This document shows, piece by piece, positions 44,963 to 52,659 of a stretch of 64,000 nucleotides of DNA. Below the pieces are notes generated by a model. That model was not told the origin of the DNA. It did not search any database and saw only the letters and a program-made list of their open reading frames with translations. The position numbers and the translations under genes were made by a program. Numbering within the stretch: position 1 is the stretch's first letter; each line of letters opens with the position of its first letter. Location: the NCBI GenBank assembly GCA_023423335.1, contig JAFAFU010000037.1, positions 1 to 64,000 on the forward strand. Direction: 5' to 3'. Source of the DNA: Bacillota bacterium (GTDB lineage Bacteria; Bacillota; Clostridia; Lachnospirales; Lachnospiraceae).

Positions 44963-46639
44963 TCAATCCGCTTTATTGCTTTGTTCAATTTTAATATCCT
45001 TTAATTGTTTCATGACATCATTCGCTCCCCGGCCGAAATAATCATGGAGCAGGGAATACTCCTTATAGAGCTTGTCATAAACCAAAGAATTCTTAGGGAG
45101 GGGATAATAAACGGTATCCCGTAATTTACCCATAATGCGTCCGGCTTCAAATACATCATCATATCCGCCCTTTTCGGCTCCTGCGGCAACCGCGGCAAAA
45201 ATGGCGCTGCCAAGGGCAGGTCCCTGGGAGGTGCCTCCGATTTTAATGGGTATCTTAATGATATCCGCATAAATCTGCATTGCCATCGGATTTTTCTGTG
45301 AAATTCCGCCGGATGCATAGAACTCATCCACCGGAACACCATTTTCCCGAAAGGTCTCAATGATTTTTCTTGTCCCATATGCGGTTGCTTCGATCAAGGC
45401 ACGGTAAATCTCCTCCGGCTTGGTCTGGAGCGTCATGCCGAGGATCATGCCGGTCAGGTCGACATCCACCAGAACGGAACGGTTGCCGTTCCACCAATCA
45501 AGGGCTACCAGACCGCTTTGCCCTGGCTTAAGCTTCTCAGCCTTCTTTGTCAGATATTCATGGATATTAAGACCCTCTGCTTTTGCAGCCTCATAATATT
45601 CTGCACTGACGCAATTTTCCACAAACCAAGCAAAATGGTCTCCGACACAGGATTGTCCGGCTTCATAACCGAAATAACCGGGACATACGCCATCTTCAAC
45701 AACACCGCACATGCCGGGAACCGTCTTTTCCTCCGTGCCAAGCAGGATATGACAGGTGGAGGTTCCCATGATAGCAAGCATTTTCCCTGGACCATCAATT
45801 TTAACCGCCGGAACGGTAACATGGGCATCCACATTTGCAACAGCAACGGCAGTCCCGGGCTTCAAGCCGGTTAAGCTGGCTGCAATTTCCGTAATTTCAC
45901 CGGCTTTGGCACCAAGGGGTGAGACAGGACAATCTAATTTGTCCTCTACAACATTCTCCAGCCGGGGATCCAGAGCTTTGAAGAAAGCCTTATCCGGATA
46001 TCCCTCCTGCTTATGCCAGATAGCCTTATAGCCGGCAGTACAGGAATTACGGGTCTGGACGTCGGTTAACTGCCAGATAACCCAATCAGCCGCTTCGATA
46101 AAGAAATCAGCCGAGCTATAGACCTCAGGAGCCTCCTCCAGTACCTGCCAGATCTTCGGAACAGCCCATTCGGAGGAAATCTTGCCGCCATAGCGGGAAA
46201 GCCATTTCTGACCAGTCTGCTGCGCGATTTCATTGAGACGGTTTGCTTTATCCTGGGCAGCATGATGCTTCCAGAGCTTAATATAGGCATGGGGTTCATC
46301 CCTGTACTGCTCCAGAAAACAAAGAGGCGTGCCATCTGCTTTTACGGGAAGCAGTGTACAGGCAGTAAAGTCGATACCGACGCCGATGACCTCTTTTGCC
46401 GATACCTTTGCTTCTTTTAATACGGCCGGAATTGTGTGGGATAATACCTCCAGATAATCGGTCGGATGCTGGAGGGCCCAATCCGGTGCCAGCTCCCTGC
46501 CGGAGGGAAGTTTCTCATCCATCACAGCATGGGGATAATTTAATACAGCAGAGGCTAATTCATCCCCGTTTTCAACATTTACAAGAAGGGCTCGACCCGA
46601 TAAGGTACCGAAATCGACCCCGATTACATACTTTGACAT
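44963..46639 (-). CDS. araB: Ribulokinase
   Basis: 558 aa FGGY-family kinase phosphorylating L-ribulose. GVDFGTLSGRALLV at the start, GVGIDFTACTLLPV, MGTSTCHILL and the C-terminal ASGGISQKNPMAMQIYADI with GTSQGPALGSAIFAA are typical of AraB. Upstream of araD on the same strand; no isomerase (araA) in the window. RBS AAGGAGA. Confidence 0.95.
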   Translation of the reverse strand: MSKYVIGVDFGTLSGRALLVNVENGDELASAVLNYPHAVMDEKLPSGRELAPDWALQHPTDYLEVLSHTIPAVLKEAKVSAKEVIGVGIDFTACTLLPVKADGTPLCFLEQYRDEPHAYIKLWKHHAAQDKANRLNEIAQQTGQKWLSRYGGKISSEWAVPKIWQVLEEAPEVYSSADFFIEAADWVIWQLTDVQTRNSCTAGYKAIWHKQEGYPDKAFFKALDPRLENVVEDKLDCPVSPLGAKAGEITEIAASLTGLKPGTAVAVANVDAHVTVPAVKIDGPGKMLAIMGTSTCHILLGTEEKTVPGMCGVVEDGVCPGYFGYEAGQSCVGDHFAWFVENCVSAEYYEAAKAEGLNIHEYLTKKAEKLKPGQSGLVALDWWNGNRSVLVDVDLTGMILGMTLQTKPEEIYRALIEATAYGTRKIIETFRENGVPVDEFYASGGISQKNPMAMQIYADIIKIPIKIGGTSQGPALGSAIFAAVAAGAEKGGYDDVFEAGRIMGKLRDTVYYPLPKNSLVYDKLYKEYSLLHDYFGRGANDVMKQLKDIKIEQSNKAD

Positions 46640-46724
46640 GGTGGTTTCTCCTTATAATGAACAGATAAAATAGTGAACAAAGCTTAATAATGACTGGAGC
46701 GAAGCAGCAGCCTCATTTACCGTA

Positions 46725-46754
46725 ATCATACTATATTTTATTATGTATTGTAAA
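46725..46754 (-). promoter_or_regulatory. araBD promoter candidate
   Basis: Minus strand: TTTACA (46754..46749), 18-bp spacer, TATGAT (46730..46725), about 86 nt upstream of araB. No clear AraR operator was recognised. Confidence 0.5.
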
Positions 46755-46809
46755 CTAAAAGATGGAAATTAATACGGTATGCAATCCGGGTTAAACACAG
46801 GGATATGTT

Positions 46810-47427
46810 CTACCGAATAAAATTCATCCACGCTCTCGGATACGGAGCAGGGTGCGGCAGGGTATCCCGGGTTGCCTCCCTCATTTGGAGCATCCAGGTC
46901 ATATTCTGGCCGAGATTATTCAGTACGGCCATGCCTTCCGTATCCTCCAGAACCTCACCCGGCCTTCCGCCATGAATTACATTCCAGTAATACGAGGGTG
47001 CGATGAGCATTTCCGAGATTAAAAAGAAGTTATTCAGCTGGTCAAAAGTCGTCATTCCGCCGCTTCTTCTCGGAATGGCAATCGAAGCCCCCACCTTTAG
47101 GCGCATTTTTCCATGGCTGGCATAAAACAAACGATCCAGGAAGCTCTTAAAGGTTCCGGATATTCCAGCATAATAAACCGGGCTGCCCAGAATCAATCCG
47201 TCTGCTGCATATATTTTATCTACAATTTCTTTCAGAACTTCATCGGAATGTACGCAATAGCCTTCCTTGCAGCGCCCGCAGGCAATACAACCCCGGATCT
47301 CCATATTTCCCACATGAAGGATTTCGGTCTCAATATCGTTCTTATTAAGTACGTCACAGACGGTACGAAGTGTATTCCAGGTATTACCCTTCGGTTTTGG
47401 GCTGCCGTTTAGCGCGATTACTTTCAT
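46810..47427 (-). CDS. Flavodoxin-family NAD(P)H-dependent oxidoreductase
   Basis: 205 aa. FMN phosphate-binding loop LNGSPKPKGNTW, a Cys-rich segment CIACGRCKEGYC (possible Fe-S or redox site, as in iron-sulfur flavoproteins), GLILGSPVYYAGISG for the isoalloxazine pocket and the C-terminal helix. Likely reduces quinones, nitro compounds or other electrophiles. A palindrome overlaps its promoter, suggesting induction by a small-molecule-sensing repressor. Confidence 0.88.
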   Translation of the reverse strand: MKVIALNGSPKPKGNTWNTLRTVCDVLNKNDIETEILHVGNMEIRGCIACGRCKEGYCVHSDEVLKEIVDKIYAADGLILGSPVYYAGISGTFKSFLDRLFYASHGKMRLKVGASIAIPRRSGGMTTFDQLNNFFLISEMLIAPSYYWNVIHGGRPGEVLEDTEGMAVLNNLGQNMTWMLQMREATRDTLPHPAPYPRAWMNFIR

Positions 47428-47464
47428 TGCTGCTCTCCTTTCAGACCTTATATAAACTGCAAAT

Positions 47465-47493
47465 AGTATACTACATAGAGACGATATTTGAAA
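47465..47493 (-). promoter_or_regulatory. Promoter of the flavodoxin-family gene
   Basis: Minus strand: TTTCAA (47493..47488), 17-bp spacer, TATACT (47470..47465), about 40 nt upstream of the start codon. Confidence 0.6.
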
Positions 47494-47507
47494 TAGGATA
47501 TCCTATT
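47492..47507. promoter_or_regulatory. Perfect 16-bp palindromic operator
   Basis: AATAGGATATCCTATT touches the -35 box of the flavodoxin-family promoter. It is the symmetric form of the prophage CI/Cro operators found at 51353..51476 (for example CTAGAATATCCTAG). It also lies upstream of trmB on the other strand. Confidence 0.6.
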
Positions 47508-47640
47508 AATTTGTGATATAATTTTGATGCTTTACCTGCCTTCATGCCTGGAGCGGCCTGCGGCGGAGGGTTAAAAGGAAGAATTGACGAAGAGGAGCTT
47601 TATATTTATAATCATAGTATAAGGAGGCATGGTTATTCAT

Positions 47641-48285
47641 ATGAGACTTAGGAATATCAGAGGTTCAAGGGAAGCCGTAGCGGCAAATGATTATGTAGTG
47701 CATGAGCCGGAGAAGCATAAAGGGTCATGGAACGCATTGTTCGGCAATGATGCACCCGTCCATATCGAGATTGGTATGGGGAAGGGGCGTTTCTTAATGG
47801 AGTTGGCCGGTCAGAACCCCGGTATCAATTACCTTGGTATCGAGAAATACTCCAGTGTTCTTCTTAGGGCGCTGGAAAAAAGAGAGGAAAAACAGCTTAA
47901 TAATCTCTGCTTTATCCGGTTTGATGCGGAATATCTTACAGAGATATTTGCAAGGGATGAAATATCAAGAATATATCTGAACTTTTCAGACCCGTGGCCG
48001 AAGGATCGTCATGCCAAAAGACGTCTGACCTCGAAAGAATTTTTAAGGAAATACGATCAGTTTTTGAAGCCTGAGGGGGAAGTCATCTTTAAGACGGATA
48101 ACCGGACCTTATTTGATTTCTCAGTGGAAGAAGCAAAGACGGCAGGCTGGGAGCTTAAGGAGATCACCTATGATCTCCATCACAGTGATTATGCCGCAGG
48201 AAACATTATGACAGAGTACGAAGAGAGATTCTCCTCCATGGGAAATCCGATTCACCGGCTGGTTGCTTACCGTACGGTAAAATGA
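47641..48285 (+). CDS. trmB: tRNA (guanine-N7-)-methyltransferase TrmB
   Basis: 214 aa from ATG 47641 (MRLRNIRGSREA), the family-consistent start, 12 bases after AAGGAGG; an ATG at 47629 touches the ribosome site. SAM motif IEIGMGKGRFLMELA and the substrate motif LNFSDPWPKDRHAKRRL are hallmarks. Makes m7G46 in the tRNA variable loop. Confidence 0.96.
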   Translation: MRLRNIRGSREAVAANDYVVHEPEKHKGSWNALFGNDAPVHIEIGMGKGRFLMELAGQNPGINYLGIEKYSSVLLRALEKREEKQLNNLCFIRFDAEYLTEIFARDEISRIYLNFSDPWPKDRHAKRRLTSKEFLRKYDQFLKPEGEVIFKTDNRTLFDFSVEEAKTAGWELKEITYDLHHSDYAAGNIMTEYEERFSSMGNPIHRLVAYRTVK

Positions 48286-48367
48286 AAATAAGGTATTTGT
48301 TCCGGTAAGGTGTTATTTTCCTCCCGACTTCATACAATGATATTAAAAACAGCAGAGGCGGTCATTG

Positions 48368-48508
48368 ATGAAGAAGGGTATAAAATGGAAGATTGCCAAG
48401 GCAACCGGCAGCAACTATAAATTAAATAAAAAAGCCTTACAATTAAAGCGGTCCTGGGATGAAGTGGAAAGTATACTAAATGGTGCCGTAAAGCGTAAAA
48501 GAAGGTAA
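48368..48508 (+). CDS. Small basic protein, unknown
   Basis: 46-aa open frame (MKKGIKWKIAKATGSNYKLN then KKALQLKRSWDEVESILNGA and a basic end). GAGGCGG lies six bases upstream of ATG. Very basic (13 Lys, 4 Arg), soluble. It stands between trmB and trxA with no overlap to larger genes. Codon use resembles neighbouring genes. Could be a small nucleic-acid-binding protein; not recognised. Confidence 0.4.
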   Translation: MKKGIKWKIAKATGSNYKLNKKALQLKRSWDEVESILNGAVKRKRR

Positions 48509-48651
48509 CAAAAGACTTGAAAAAAGACGGTCAGCAGTGTAATATCACATAATATAGAAGGAACAAGAGATACTATACATTAGCATAAATTATCTGGGAC
48601 AGGCTTTATTGCGAAATACTTTAGAAACAGATAATAGAAACGGAGGAAAAT

Positions 48652-48972
48652 ATGGCTTTTCAATTTACCGATGCGAATTTTCAACAGGAAGCTTTAGATT
48701 CAAACATACCGGTACTTGTTGATTTCTATGCGGATTGGTGCGGACCCTGCAAGATGATGGCTCCAATCGTCACTGAACTTGCCAATGAGTATGAGGGAGT
48801 GTTTAAAATAGGAAAACTGAATGTGGATGAGCAGCCGGAGATTGCCGGTAAATATCGTGTGATGTCAATTCCCACAATGATCATCTTCAAGAATGGCACG
48901 GCAGTGGATACCATTGTAGGTGCCGTTCCTAAGAAAGCACTTCAGGATAAGCTGGAGGCCCATAAAGCTTAA
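48652..48972 (+). CDS. trxA: Thioredoxin
   Basis: 106 aa thioredoxin fold with active site WCGPCK (Cys30, Cys33) and cis-Pro in SIPTMIIF. GGAGG precedes ATG. General disulfide reductase; thioredoxin reductase is not in the window. Confidence 0.96.
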   Translation: MAFQFTDANFQQEALDSNIPVLVDFYADWCGPCKMMAPIVTELANEYEGVFKIGKLNVDEQPEIAGKYRVMSIPTMIIFKNGTAVDTIVGAVPKKALQDKLEAHKA

Positions 48973-49008
48973 TCAGGGCGTCAGGCAATTGTATGAAAAG
49001 TAAGGCAG

Positions 49009-49055
49009 GGAAGGCTTGGAATGCATGGAATATTCCGGTGTATTCCGGGCCTTCC
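49009..49055 (+). terminator. Probable terminator of trxA
   Basis: GGAAGGC (49009) and GCCTTCC (49049..49055) pair, with inner GGAAT/ATTCC. The U tract is poor, so termination may be partial. Confidence 0.55.
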
Positions 49056-49105
49056 TATAAAAAGAAATGAATTTATAGCAATTTATAAAAAAATTTAAAA
49101 AACAC

Positions 49106-49134
49106 TTGCAATTTGTTTTCACGTCCTATATAAT
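49106..49134 (+). promoter_or_regulatory. tRNA-Lys promoter
   Basis: TTGCAA (49106..49111), 17-bp spacer, perfect TATAAT (49129..49134). Confidence 0.8.
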
Positions 49135-49157
49135 AACACTTGCGTTCGAAATATTAA

Positions 49158-49230
49158 GCATCTCTAGCTCAGTTGGTAGAGCACCTGACTCTTAATCAGG
49201 GTGTCCAGGGTTCGAGCCCCTGGAGATGCA
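49158..49230 (+). tRNA. tRNA-Lys (anticodon CUU), likely prophage attachment site
   Basis: Cloverleaf with acceptor GCATCTC/GAGATGC, discriminator A, anticodon loop CTCTTAA giving CUU, and T-arm CCAGGGTTCGAGCCCCTGG. CCA is not encoded. A tyrosine-integrase gene lies 200 bp downstream, facing the tRNA, so the 3' end of this tRNA is probably the attL core. The matching attR would be beyond the right edge. Confidence 0.96.
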
Positions 49231-49373
49231 CTTACAAGTCTTAATTTGACAGACATATGAGCTGTTGGGTTAGGGCTTTTTGTTTGCGTATTTTCAAGGC
49301 CTGTAGCGATTTTCGGGTGTCAAAGAATAATAATCTGAATTATGTTGTTGAGCTATGAAATAATGGAAACTAG

Positions 49374-49432
49374 TGTTAGTCAAGTGTTAGTCAGGGGTTG
49401 TTTTAAAGAAATGTTAGTCAGAAATTTAGTCA
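49374..49432. repeat. Four direct repeats, probable integrase arm-type sites
   Basis: TGTTAGTCA occurs at 49374..49382, 49385..49393 and 49412..49420, with a variant ATTTAGTCA at 49424..49432. Pairs are spaced 11 and 12 bp, about one helical turn. They lie between the tRNA-Lys and the integrase stop, where arm-binding sites are expected. Confidence 0.7.
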
Positions 49433-49433
49433 G

Positions 49434-50591
49434 CTATAATGCTACAAAATTATTAAGCTTTTCTTTTGCAGTACCCTTATTTTTATCAAGGTGTGTGTAG
49501 ATATTCATGGTAAGGCGTATATCACTGTGTCCTAGAAGTTTTTGCGCCTCAATTGCGTCGACGCCGGCATAGTAAAGCATAGTGGCATAATTATGTCTAA
49601 ATACATGAGCAGTAAGCCCGTGTATTGCTTTCAATACATTTGTTCCGCCTGCAGCTAAGTTGATCTTATTAACAATGTGACTCCAGAATTTATCATAACT
49701 GGATTTAGACATCAAGCCGGGTTTTCGTTCCATCTCAAAAAGATAAAGACCGCCAAGATTCTTAAGATATGGAATGAGCAGAGATTTTAATTCATTCGGG
49801 ATAGGAAGGTCACGAATGCCTGCGTCCGTTTTTGGAATTGATTTTAAAACGGGTCTACCATGATCAAATGTGACTACATTATTAATACTGATAATTTCAG
49901 ATTTTAAATCAATATCTGATCTTGATAACGCAAGAATTTCACCACGGCGTAGTCCACAATATAAAAGTATATACACAAAGAGGTTTTCCTTGTCGGTGAA
50001 GGGTATTATTTTTTTTTCATTATCTTCGTCCGACGCCACGTCTTCATGTGTCGCCATCCTTTTCAATGCCTTCTTCTCTATGTCAGAAAGGGGCCTTTTT
50101 TTATTTTTAACCGCTGGAGCAAGTTTTATATTAAGTCCGACATGCTTATATAACAGGTGATCGTCAATAGCAGCAAAAAGCATCTGCCTAATAGTCATCC
50201 TTATTTGTTCACAAGTCCTCCGGTGTCCCATCCTTTCGTTTAACATTTTCTTTATATCGGATTTTTTTAATTCTTTTAACCTTATATCGCCTATGGAGGG
50301 GATAATGTGGCTAAAAACAGCAGTTTCGTACATTTCCTTGGTCCGTATCCCGCAAGACGCTTTTTCCGTTTCAAACCATTTCTTAGCCCATACGCCAACT
50401 GTCATTCTTTTGTCGTCAGCATAAATGCCTTTGTTAAATTGGTCTCTAATCTCAGATTTTTTACTTTCAAGATCAGGTATCGAATATGCGTATATCGTTG
50501 GTGCAAATTTTCTCTTTCCAGTGTCTGGATCAATACCAATCTGTATATTTGCTTGATATCTTCCATCAGATCTCTTCTTGTATTTTGCCAT
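49434..50591 (-). CDS. int: Tyrosine-type site-specific integrase
   Basis: 385 aa from ATG 50591, six bases after GGAGG. N-terminal AP2-like arm-binding region (KRSDGRYQANIQIGIDPDTGKRK), core-binding domain (about 65-165), then the catalytic domain with Arg in CGLRRGEIL, Lys in SIPKTDAG, HxxR in HVFRHNY, His in LLGHSDIR and nucleophile Tyr in MNIYTHLD. All catalytic residues intact. Integrates and excises the prophage at the neighbouring tRNA. Confidence 0.96.
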   Translation of the reverse strand: MAKYKKRSDGRYQANIQIGIDPDTGKRKFAPTIYAYSIPDLESKKSEIRDQFNKGIYADDKRMTVGVWAKKWFETEKASCGIRTKEMYETAVFSHIIPSIGDIRLKELKKSDIKKMLNERMGHRRTCEQIRMTIRQMLFAAIDDHLLYKHVGLNIKLAPAVKNKKRPLSDIEKKALKRMATHEDVASDEDNEKKIIPFTDKENLFVYILLYCGLRRGEILALSRSDIDLKSEIISINNVVTFDHGRPVLKSIPKTDAGIRDLPIPNELKSLLIPYLKNLGGLYLFEMERKPGLMSKSSYDKFWSHIVNKINLAAGGTNVLKAIHGLTAHVFRHNYATMLYYAGVDAIEAQKLLGHSDIRLTMNIYTHLDKNKGTAKEKLNNFVAL

Positions 50592-50605
50592 AAACATCCT
50601 CCATA

Positions 50606-51298
50606 TTAAACCGATCTTAGCGCATCTACCATAGCACTCTTCATTTTCTCTACAAGGTCACTATCTTCTTTATTTTCTAACGAAGCAAATATGTCATTTT
50701 TTAGAATTGCGTCTAGTTCTTCGCTATTCATTTTAGACAACTTAATAAATATTTCTTTCATTTGATCAGTATAAAGCAACCTGTCAAGCACTGTAGATAA
50801 GTCATCAGATTGGTGCTTGTATATTAATGATCCAGATAAATACCCTACAATATAACTGAGCTTATATTTATAAAAATTTAAAAGCTTTATTATATTGTCC
50901 GTACCAATATTCTTGCTATTATTTTCAAAATCAAGATAATCGTTTAAATCAACACTTGATTCCGCAGAAACAAATTTTTCGGTTAGGTCCAGATTAATTC
51001 TTTCATTTTTGCACATTCTTGACAATATTTTTATGGTGTCTATTGGAAATTCATTCAACATAGCTTCGAAATGTGCCATGTCCTCGCTACTTACAGGCTT
51101 CCTAATATCTGTTTTTCCAGATAAATAATCTGTTGACACATCAAAATAATCAGCTATTTTTTGCAGTTTATCAATTTTGGGGGTACTTTTCCCCTTTTTC
51201 CATTCAGAAAATACAGTGGAACTTATACCAGTCGCCTTAGTTACATCTACGGCTTTCAAGCCGGATTCATTTAACAGTTTAGCAAATATTTCATACAT
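50606..51298 (-). CDS. CI-like prophage repressor (XRE family)
   Basis: 230 aa. N-terminal helix-turn-helix (about 17-60) with ATGISSTVFSEWKKGKS; the C-terminal 150 residues are helical and lack a LexA-type Ser-Lys protease signature, so inactivation may depend on an antirepressor rather than autocleavage. Divergent from the cro-like gene across a region with four operators. RBS GGAGC-like before ATG. Maintains lysogeny by binding the operators at 51353..51476. Confidence 0.85.
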   Translation of the reverse strand: MYEIFAKLLNESGLKAVDVTKATGISSTVFSEWKKGKSTPKIDKLQKIADYFDVSTDYLSGKTDIRKPVSSEDMAHFEAMLNEFPIDTIKILSRMCKNERINLDLTEKFVSAESSVDLNDYLDFENNSKNIGTDNIIKLLNFYKYKLSYIVGYLSGSLIYKHQSDDLSTVLDRLLYTDQMKEIFIKLSKMNSEELDAILKNDIFASLENKEDSDLVEKMKSAMVDALRSV

Positions 51299-51344
51299 AT
51301 AGAACGCTCCTTAAAATAATTTTCTCGAAAACTCTAAAAAAGAG

Positions 51345-51374
51345 TTGACAAACTAGAATATCCTAGATTATAAT
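51345..51374 (+). promoter_or_regulatory. Rightward early promoter (PR-like)
   Basis: Perfect TTGACA (51345..51350), 18-bp spacer, perfect TATAAT (51369..51374), reading toward the cro-like gene. Operator O1 fills the spacer, so bound repressor would block RNA polymerase. Confidence 0.85.
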
Positions 51375-51476
51375 AAGGACACCAACTAGAAATTCCTAGA
51401 TTGTAATTTTTATCTCAACAATAAAGATTATATAGGATATTCTAAACAAATGCAAGCATAAAATAGGAAATCCTTA
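51353..51476. promoter_or_regulatory. Four CI/Cro operators
   Basis: Fourteen-bp palindromes: O1 CTAGAATATCCTAG (51353..51366), O2 CTAGAAATTCCTAG (51386..51399), O3 ATAGGATATTCTAA (51432..51445) and O4 ATAGGAAATCCTTA (51463..51476). They are spaced about 33, 46 and 31 bp apart in the divergent promoter region. Confidence 0.85.
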
Positions 51477-51511
51477 AATTATTTTATCACATGGAAAGGA
51501 GGCGGATATAA

Positions 51512-51712
51512 ATGCCAAGCTATGAAAAGTTTAAAGCAATCCTTGAAAGAAAGAATATAAGGCCGGCAGATGTAGCAAAGGGTACGGGAATGACATCGAC
51601 TGTCTTTAGTGATTGGAAAAAAGGAAAAAGCAATCCAAAAGTAGACAAATTATCAAGAATTGCAGCTTATCTTAATGTACCACTTGGAGAATTGTTATCT
51701 GGGGGCGATTAA
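51512..51712 (+). CDS. Cro-like helix-turn-helix regulator
   Basis: 66 aa consisting only of an XRE-type HTH domain. GTGMTSTVFSDWKKGKS is nearly identical to the recognition region of the divergent CI-like repressor, so both should read the same operators. RBS AAAGGAGG. First rightward gene of the early operon. Confidence 0.9.
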   Translation: MPSYEKFKAILERKNIRPADVAKGTGMTSTVFSDWKKGKSNPKVDKLSRIAAYLNVPLGELLSGGD

Positions 51713-51916
51713 ATGAAGACATATGACAAGCCGTTTATGAGCATAACTGAGCTTGTATCTACAACTGGATTGTCGCGAGATTATTTAAAACAACTATCGC
51801 GAGCGACGGACGCTCCTATAATTAAAACTATGGGCGGAGGGAAGATATATTTTCGCACATGGGAACTGGACAAGTTTATGGCCGAAGTATCTAAGAGAGA
51901 TGCGATTAAGCGGTAA
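51713..51916 (+). CDS. Excisionase-like small DNA-binding protein
   Basis: 67 aa, starting at the base after the cro-like stop. Winged-helix/MerR-type start FMSITELVSTTGLSRDYLKQLSR and RTWELDKFMAEVSKR resemble phage excisionases and helix-turn-helix domains that bind DNA and help integrase reverse. Basic C-terminus. Position in the early operon supports a recombination-direction or regulatory role; the excisionase call is tentative. Confidence 0.6.
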   Translation: MKTYDKPFMSITELVSTTGLSRDYLKQLSRATDAPIIKTMGGGKIYFRTWELDKFMAEVSKRDAIKR

Positions 51917-51950
51917 AGATGCTGAGCAGTAAAGAAAGGAGGACAAACCT

Positions 51951-52082
51951 ATGAGAAAAACCAAAGAACAGAAGCAATGGGAAAAACAGCATCTCACTTT
52001 CACGCGAAGACACCCCGATTTCCCGCTAATTTTCTCAATTATTGCATTATTAGCATCAATACTTGTTCTGGTACTAAGATGA
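51951..52082 (+). CDS. Small single-pass membrane protein
   Basis: 43 aa open frame with ATG six bases after AAAGGAGG. The N-terminal half is charged (KTKEQKQWEKQHLTFTRRH), the C-terminal half one hydrophobic helix (FPLIFSIIALLASILVLVLR). Too short for many gene finders. Unknown function; tiny phage membrane proteins often affect host physiology or superinfection, but nothing here shows it. Confidence 0.6.
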   Translation: MRKTKEQKQWEKQHLTFTRRHPDFPLIFSIIALLASILVLVLR

Positions 52083-52148
52083 TCTCTGGGAAAAATGACT
52101 TTAATAAATCCAGGAATGAAGAGATGAATAAGAAAGGAGGACAAGCCT

Positions 52149-52352
52149 GTGGAACAGGAAACAAAGAACGGCAGAATTTTCGGGTTTGAAAGTATAAGAG
52201 AAAGAGAAAAAAGGTTGCAGGTTGTTGCAGAAGGATTGTATTCGATATGCGAAGGCAACAACCTGAACATCTCGGATTATGAAGCTGTTAAAAATTTGCT
52301 TGATATCATGGTTTACGGCCGTGCTTTTATTGGTGGTCAACAAGATGTTTGA
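52149..52352 (+). CDS. Phage protein of unknown function
   Basis: 67 aa, GTG start eight bases after AAAGGAGG. Helical, charged (ESIREREKRLQVVAEGLYSI...NNLNISDYEAVKNLLDIMVYG). Part of the early operon. Not recognised. Its 3' end overlaps the convergent gene on the minus strand by 26 nt. Confidence 0.6.
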   Translation: MEQETKNGRIFGFESIREREKRLQVVAEGLYSICEGNNLNISDYEAVKNLLDIMVYGRAFIGGQQDV

Positions 52353-52569
52353 TATATTCGTCGGTCATGTTACCGAAGTAACCAAGTGCCATATAAAATT
52401 CTTCGGCAAGGTAATGCATTTGAACTACATGGTCGGGCGCGGAGGTCTTGTCTGATATGCCATCCCTAATAAGTACATCGAGTTTAGATTTAGCATAAGT
52501 GAGGGCTAAGTCGTAGGACGCTTTTTCAGTGTCAACCTGCGACAGTTCAGTTTTGATTATATTGGGCAT
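52327..52569 (-). CDS. Phage protein of unknown function, minus strand
   Basis: 80 aa, helical, acidic (LSQVDTEKASYDLALTYAKS, then HYLAEEFYMALGYFGNMTDE). AAGGGAG lies nine bases upstream of ATG. It runs against the early operon and lies in the only gap between genes here, so it is probably a separately transcribed lysogenic gene. Unknown family. Confidence 0.55.
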   Translation of the reverse strand: MPNIIKTELSQVDTEKASYDLALTYAKSKLDVLIRDGISDKTSAPDHVVQMHYLAEEFYMALGYFGNMTDEYIKHLVDHQ

Positions 52570-52659
52570 ATTACGTCTCCCTTCTTAAGTATTTCGCCAG
52601 CCAGCGATAAGGAGATTATACCACATTATAACAAAATATACCATAAAGGAGGAATCTTA

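Noticed and set aside
50606..51298. LexA/CI-type autocleaving peptidase domain in the repressor
   Set aside because: The C-terminal half shows no Ala-Gly cleavage site or Ser/Lys pair; it is an all-helical region.
51794..52270. 158-aa minus-strand frame in the prophage
   Set aside because: It overlaps three plus-strand genes that have good ribosome sites; composition is shadow-like.
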